A DNA stretch of 64,000 nucleotides from Albimonas pacifica. GTDB taxonomy: Bacteria; Pseudomonadota; Alphaproteobacteria; Rhodobacterales; Rhodobacteraceae. The DNA lies in contig NZ_FOQH01000001.1 in assembly GCF_900113695.1 (NCBI RefSeq), positions 434,001 through 498,000 of the forward strand, given 5' to 3'. The position numbers and the translations under genes were made by a program. Below, one piece after another: positions 59,936 to 64,000 of the stretch (position 1 is its first letter; every line of letters begins with the position of its first letter). Below the pieces are notes generated by a model. That model was given only the letters and a program-made list of their open reading frames with translations. It was not told the origin of the DNA and ran no database searches.

Positions 59936-60913
59936 TCAGAGATTGCCTGGGGTCGCGGGCGCGGGTCCGGTGGACTCGCGCTCGATCAGCGTCATCGCAA
60001 CGGCCGCCTCCGGCGGCGCGGCCCGGCCCGCGATCCGGGCCGAGAGGGCGGCGAGCGCCCCCCGCGCCACGGCGTCGACGTCCTGGGCCATGGTGGTCAG
60101 CGCGGGCGAGACCGCGGCCGAGAAGGCGAGGTCGTCGAACCCCGCCACGCTGGCCTGCGCCGGCACGGCGAGGCCCGCGCGCTGCAGCGCGGTCAGCACG
60201 GTCAGCGCATGCAGGTCGGAGGTGGCGAGGAAGGCGGTCGCGCCCTCGCGCGCCAGCGCCGGGAAGTCCGGGGCGGGCGCATCCTCGAGCCAGATCGTGC
60301 GGGCCTGCGCGCCGGCGGCGGCGAGGGCCGCGGCCATGCCCCCGATCCGCTCGCGCTGGACGTTGGAATCGCGGTTGGCGCCGACCAGGACGAGGCTGCG
60401 GTGGCCGAGCGCCAGCAGCCGGGCCGCCAGCGCCGCGCCGCCGCCGCGATGGTCGGCGCAGATGGTGTTGCCCGGCGTGGAGGGCGCGTCGATCACGGCC
60501 AGCGGCACCTCGAGCTCCAGCACCCGCGTGCCGCGCCGGGGCACCACCACGATCCCGTCCGCGCCGCGGCGCACCAGCCGTTGCAGCGCCGCGGTCTGGG
60601 CGCCGACGTCGCCGTGGGAATCGGCGATCAGCACGCCGTAGCCCGCCGCCTCCGCCGCCGCGTCCACCGCCCGCGCATAGCGCGGAAACAGCGGGTTGGA
60701 GAGGTCCGCCAGCACCAGCCCGATCACCCCCGTGCGTCCCGTCCGCAGCGCCCGCGCCGGGGGCGAGGGCGCGTAGCCGATCTCCGCCGCCCGCGCGCGG
60801 ATCCGGCGGGCGAGGTCCGCGGACACCCGCCCCTTGCCCGACAGCGCGTTCGAGACGGTGGCCGACGAGACCCCGAACTCCTCGGCGATGGTCTGGAGGG
60901 TCATCTCCCGCAT
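59936..60913 (-). CDS. LacI family transcriptional regulator of the nucleoside operon
   Basis: A 325-residue LacI-family repressor. The helix-turn-helix is TLQTIAEEFGVSSATVSNAL at residues 5-24, followed by the hinge helix (PSPPARALRTGRTG) and a periplasmic-binding-like effector domain. It is the first gene of the seven-gene operon reaching adenine deaminase, with a perfect palindrome 22 bp upstream of its start, so it probably represses its own operon and is induced by a nucleoside, base or ribose. An alternative ATG at 60904 is directly adjacent to GGGAG and less likely. Confidence 0.89.
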   Translation of the reverse strand: MREMTLQTIAEEFGVSSATVSNALSGKGRVSADLARRIRARAAEIGYAPSPPARALRTGRTGVIGLVLADLSNPLFPRYARAVDAAAEAAGYGVLIADSHGDVGAQTAALQRLVRRGADGIVVVPRRGTRVLELEVPLAVIDAPSTPGNTICADHRGGGAALAARLLALGHRSLVLVGANRDSNVQRERIGGMAAALAAAGAQARTIWLEDAPAPDFPALAREGATAFLATSDLHALTVLTALQRAGLAVPAQASVAGFDDLAFSAAVSPALTTMAQDVDAVARGALAALSARIAGRAAPPEAAVAMTLIERESTGPAPATPGNL

Positions 60914-60935
60914 CTCTGCGCGCCTGTCGACCGGA

Positions 60936-60947
60936 TTAAACGTTTAA
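60936..60947 (-). promoter_or_regulatory. LacI-type operator palindrome
   Basis: TTAAACGTTTAA is a perfect 12-bp palindrome with a central CG, the standard form of LacI/GalR operators, and is conspicuous in this GC-rich sequence. It is 22 bp upstream of the lacI-type gene start. Confidence 0.7.
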
Positions 60948-60950
60948 CCA

Positions 60951-61225
60951 GCGTGCCGAGCCGGGCGCGCTGCGTCAAGCGTCGATTGTGCGATGCAGCG
61001 CGTGAATCCGGCGCGCCCGCGCCTGACGCGGCCCGCAGGGGCGCCCGGGCCGCCGGCCCGGCCCGCGGCGCGCGCGGCAGGCGATGTCCTGAGACGGACC
61101 GCGCGACGCCCCGCCCCGGGGCCCCCGGGCCCCGGGCGCGCCGCCCGCCCCGCGCCGCGGGCGCGCCCGGGCGGCAGGCGCGCGGGCCGACGCGGCGCCT
61201 CCGACGCGGGGCCTGGGCGGACCGC
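60951..61225. other. Non-coding GC-rich interval with G/C palindromes
   Basis: With the operator region, the gap between the LacI and glycosyltransferase genes is 312 bp. Apart from the operator it is nearly pure G and C, including a run of alternating G and C blocks at about 61110-61140 (ggggcccccgggccccggg). It probably contains the terminator of the glycosyltransferase transcript and the promoter of the nucleoside operon. No gene is seen. Confidence 0.5.
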
Positions 61226-63067
61226 TCAGAGGCCGAGGCGCTTGCGCCAGGCCGCCTCGGTGATCTGGGAGACGTTGTCGATCTTGTAGGCCTTGCGCAG
61301 CTCCGGCAGCTTCGCGGCGAGCTGCCGGAACGCCGCCTCGAACCGGCGGCGGTTCTCGAAGAACCGCTTGGGATCGCGCTTCAGCCGGTAGCCGATGCCC
61401 GTCTGCGCATCCACCACCAGGCAATTCTCCCGCAGGAACACCTGGTTGGGCCGCGCACGGGTGTCCATGTCGAAGCGCCCGGTCTTCGAGTAGAAGAACG
61501 ACTTCGGGATCCAGCGGTGCCCGTTGAAGGTCAGCTTGCGCAGGATCTGGAACGGCTTCGAGGTGTGCTTGGCCGGCGCCACGCCGGTGTTGCCGGACCT
61601 GCGCCACTTCAGCTTGTGCAGGTTCGCCTCCTCGCCGCCGATCTCCTTGATGCGGGCGCGCTTGGCCGACATCTCGGGATCCTCGTCGAAGAACTCCGGG
61701 CCCTTGCACACGTCCTCGATCGCCTCGATCACCGCGGCGGCGGCGCCGTAGTGGTAGCTCTCGTTCCACTGGCGATAGAGGAAGGTCAGCTGGTCCTTCA
61801 GCGTCGCCTCGTCGGACGGCAGCCCGTCGTGCGCCAGCATCTGGATCACGTGGTAGCGCGCGTCGAGATAGGCGGTCAGCGGGCTGCGCTTGGAGACGAA
61901 GTCGTCCTGGTGCGAGCACACCCCCAGCACCGTGCGGATGTCGAAGTCGTTGGCGAGCGAGAACCACACGTCGTCGCCGCGCACGAAGAAGGGGAAGGCC
62001 AGCCGTTTGACGTGGCTCAGCGGGAAGCAGAAGTACCACCACCCCGCATAGCGCCCCTGCACCCCGGTCAGGGGGCGGGCGAGCTCGAGCACGTTCTCGA
62101 ACCGGCGCAGGTTCAGCCCCTGCAGGATCGGCCGGCACAGCTTGTCGAAGATCGCCGTGTTCTCCCACACCTGCCAGCGCTTGGCGGCGGGCAGCATGGT
62201 GCCGGCGACGGCGGTGTTCTTCGCCCGCGCCAGCCGCAGCGTGGCGAGCGTGCGGCGCAGATTCTCGGGGAAGAACTCGGCGTCGTCGTCCATGAACAGG
62301 ACATGGGTGACATCCGGGTCCTCGCGATGCTCGAGCAGGCCGCGGGTGAAGCCGCCGGCGCCGCCGAGGTTGCGGTTCTTGATCACCCGCGCGCCGGGCG
62401 CCGCGTCGGTGTCGCCGCCGTTGTCGACCACGATCAGCGACAGCCGGTCGCCGATGTCGGGGTTGGTCTCCAGGTACCGCGCCAGCCGCTCGGTCGAGGC
62501 CTGCACCGCGTCGTTGCGCTTGAAGGTGGTGATCACCGCGCCGATCTTGACGTGCCGCGCGCGGGGCGACTGCACCAGCCAGTCGGTGCGGGTCACGTGC
62601 AGACGCGTGCGCGCGTTGAAGCGCAGGTGGATCACGCCGGCGTCGCGGATCGGGGGCAGGGCCAGGTCCAGCGGCCGCCCCGGCTTCAGCCGGATCACGG
62701 TCGAGAGCAGCGTCTCGTCGCTGTGCAGCGGCCGGGCCATGTGCACCTTCAGCAGCGCCACGCCCTCGCCCTCGACGCGCAGCATCACCGAATCGCGGGG
62801 GCCGATGTCCATGGCCGCCGCGTGGAAGCTGTTGAAATAGCTGTCGAACTTGAGCCGGGCCCCGGGCTTGGCGAAATAGGCCTTGCGCCCGTCGTCATGT
62901 CCCGCGCCCCGCACGCCGTGGCAGAACAGGCGGATGCGCGAGTTCACCGTCGGGTCCGGGAATACCAGCCGCTGGGCCAGGATCCAGCCGGCGTCCGACG
63001 CGCTGCGCTCGGGCGTCGTGGTCTCCGTCCCGGCGGAAGCCGTCGCGGCTGTGGAGTTCGCTTCCAT
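61226..63067 (-). CDS. GlfT2-like glycosyltransferase (GT2 family)
   Basis: A 613-residue glycosyltransferase. An N-terminal beta-rich domain (residues 30-165) is followed by the GT-A domain beginning VKIGAVITTFKRND; VVDNGGD at 213-219 and NLGGAGGFTRG at 233-243 bind the nucleotide sugar, and MDDDAEF at 259-265 holds the metal-binding Asp triad. Size and architecture match GlfT2-type galactofuranosyltransferases, which transfer Galf from UDP-Galf. It would act at the cytoplasmic face in making a surface glycan. The upstream ATG at 63067 is used; the ribosome-binding site is weak. Confidence 0.83.
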   Translation of the reverse strand: MEANSTAATASAGTETTTPERSASDAGWILAQRLVFPDPTVNSRIRLFCHGVRGAGHDDGRKAYFAKPGARLKFDSYFNSFHAAAMDIGPRDSVMLRVEGEGVALLKVHMARPLHSDETLLSTVIRLKPGRPLDLALPPIRDAGVIHLRFNARTRLHVTRTDWLVQSPRARHVKIGAVITTFKRNDAVQASTERLARYLETNPDIGDRLSLIVVDNGGDTDAAPGARVIKNRNLGGAGGFTRGLLEHREDPDVTHVLFMDDDAEFFPENLRRTLATLRLARAKNTAVAGTMLPAAKRWQVWENTAIFDKLCRPILQGLNLRRFENVLELARPLTGVQGRYAGWWYFCFPLSHVKRLAFPFFVRGDDVWFSLANDFDIRTVLGVCSHQDDFVSKRSPLTAYLDARYHVIQMLAHDGLPSDEATLKDQLTFLYRQWNESYHYGAAAAVIEAIEDVCKGPEFFDEDPEMSAKRARIKEIGGEEANLHKLKWRRSGNTGVAPAKHTSKPFQILRKLTFNGHRWIPKSFFYSKTGRFDMDTRARPNQVFLRENCLVVDAQTGIGYRLKRDPKRFFENRRRFEAAFRQLAAKLPELRKAYKIDNVSQITEAAWRKRLGL

Positions 63068-63374
63068 ATGCTCGCCTGTTTCGGGCCCGTAATGGCCGGG
63101 GAAAAGGGGGCGGGTGCTCGGGCTCGTCTGGTAGACCGCCCGCCGCGGCCCCGGCAAGCCCCCCCGTCGACCTGCGTCCGCCGCCCCTCCGCGGCATGCC
63201 GCCCCGCAGGCGGGTCCGCCGGCGCGCCTGTCCGCAGGCGCCCGCGTCGTCGCGTCCGGGGGGGCGGGCCTGCGCGCCTGCGCGCGGCGGGTTGAGCCGG
63301 CCGCGCGCATCGCTTAGCAGTCGGGCGACCCGAACGCCTCCGCGACCCTGCGCGCCCGCCATGCGAGGACGACC
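63068..63374. promoter_or_regulatory. Divergent region, glycosyltransferase / sulfotransferase-like
   Basis: A 307-bp GC-rich non-coding region that must hold both divergent promoters. No clear promoter elements or repeats were recognised. Confidence 0.35.
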
Positions 63375-64000
63375 GTGACCGACAGACTGCTGATCCACCT
63401 GGGCGACTGCAAGACCGGGACGACGGCGATCCAGAACGTGCTCAAGCAGGGCGCCTGGTCGGCCGAGGGCCTGAGCTGGACCTACCCGGTCGACCCCGAC
63501 CGGCTGCACCACTGCATCCTCGCCTCGACGCTCCACAAGCCCAAGCTGAAGGCCTCGCGCGCGCCGATATGGGGGCGGGTGAACCGGCGGCTGGCGGCCT
63601 CGGACGCGGACCTCGGCATTCTCTCGGGCGAGTGGTTCGAATTCGTGGACCCCGCCCTGATGCAGCGCACGCTCGAGCGCTTCCTGCCCGACCTCGCCCC
63701 CGACGCGCGCCTGATCGCCTATGTCCGCCCCCATGCCGAACGGGTGCTGTCCAGCTTCCAGGAGCGCACCAAGCTCGGTCAGTTCAAGGGCTCGCTCGAC
63801 GAGTTCCACGACCGCGTGCTCGGCCGCGGCCGCTTCAACTATGCGCCGCGCCTGCGCCGCTGGCGCGAGGTCTTCGGCGACCGCTACGAGGTGCGCCCGA
63901 TGATCCGCGAGGTGCTCAAGGACGGCGACGTGGTGCACGACTTCCTCGACTTCGCGACCCAGGGCCGGCCCTTCACGGTCGACGACGGCGCGGGCGGGGG
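63375..64000 (+). CDS. Sulfotransferase-like protein, N-terminal fragment
   Basis: The frame is open from a GTG at 63375 to the window end (208 residues, incomplete). The N-terminus reads LLIHLGDCKTGTTAIQNVL, which matches the P-loop (GxxKTGTT) that binds the 5'-phosphate of PAPS in sulfotransferases; a downstream ARLIAYVRPHAERVLSSFQE resembles the 3'-phosphate-binding region (R and S). It would transfer sulfate to a surface glycan, consistent with the neighbouring GlfT2-like gene. GAGGA precedes the GTG. Confidence 0.75.
   Translation, partial: MTDRLLIHLGDCKTGTTAIQNVLKQGAWSAEGLSWTYPVDPDRLHHCILASTLHKPKLKASRAPIWGRVNRRLAASDADLGILSGEWFEFVDPALMQRTLERFLPDLAPDARLIAYVRPHAERVLSSFQERTKLGQFKGSLDEFHDRVLGRGRFNYAPRLRRWREVFGDRYEVRPMIREVLKDGDVVHDFLDFATQGRPFTVDDGAGG

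Noticed and set aside
60936-60947. Terminator hairpin at TTAAACGTTTAA
   Set aside because: The palindrome has no loop and weak pairing and lies upstream of the LacI gene start; it fits an operator instead.

Overview
The window is very GC-rich, densely packed alphaproteobacterial DNA, most like the Rhodobacteraceae/Roseobacter group. The assignment rests on gene families and order (glutamine-synthetase III-like gmaS with mgsABC and mgdABCD, hmuRSTUV, cytoplasmic molybdopterin sulfoxide reductase, many ABC importers), on frequent ATGA/GTGA/TGATG stop-start overlaps, and on GTG/TTG starts. No rRNA, tRNA, transposase, phage gene or CRISPR array was seen. Only forward reading of the sequence was possible; no database search was run.

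Layout. (1) 1-5823: the 3' end of a leucyl aminopeptidase, an NlpC/P60 hydrolase, a class I aminotransferase, a nitroreductase, a lipoprotein lytic transglycosylase and a LysE-type exporter. (2) 5931-13016: a divergent LysR regulator and a tightly coupled six-gene operon: NMT1/THI5-like substrate-binding protein, SDR, dihydroorotase-like amidohydrolase, ABC ATPase, permease, and a cyanuric acid hydrolase/barbiturase-family ring-opening amidohydrolase. It looks like import and ring opening of a planar N-heterocycle. (3) 13411-29656, all on the minus strand: a flavin monooxygenase, ATP-dependent hydantoinase/lactamase HyuA-HyuB, a complete dipeptide/opine-type ABC importer and a class III aminotransferase, then a second unit with a paralogous flavin monooxygenase, a LysR regulator and a BisC/DMSO-reductase-like molybdoenzyme.

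(4) 30114-32033: nitronate monooxygenase and an IclR regulator. (5) 32526-42675: what appears to be the complete N-methylglutamate pathway for methylamine use. GmaS makes gamma-glutamylmethylamide, MgsABC makes N-methylglutamate, and MgdABCD oxidises it to glutamate and a C1 unit. The two arms diverge around a cupin-XRE regulator, and both upstream regions share an AT-rich 8-mer. (6) 42716-50301: a haem-uptake locus with outer-membrane receptor, haem-handling HmuS and the HmuTUV importer, next to a secreted protein whose N-terminal half resembles the HasA haemophore and whose C-terminal half is RTX repeats. (7) 50387-53328: ribokinase, phosphoribosyltransferase and an M20 amidohydrolase, bracketed by 80-bp inverted repeats that match at 79 positions. 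(8) 53536-60913: a seven-gene operon of LacI regulator, Pot-type ABC importer, nucleoside hydrolase and adenine deaminase, under a perfect LacI-type palindrome; with region 7 this forms a purine-nucleoside scavenging block. (9) 61226-64000: a GlfT2-like glycosyltransferase and the start of a sulfotransferase-like gene, suggesting cell-surface glycan synthesis.

Intergenic DNA is rich in palindromes: a dispersed hairpin family (four copies), a very large nested inverted repeat plus a 34-bp perfect inverted repeat between iclR and gmaS (one arm recurring 19 kb away), a 22-bp-arm hairpin inside the nucleoside transporter operon, and a 24-bp tandem repeat. Best leads for something undescribed: the HasA-RTX fusion, the ring-opening amidohydrolase operon that lacks the usual downstream enzymes, and the HyuAB-aminotransferase-double flavin monooxygenase cluster.
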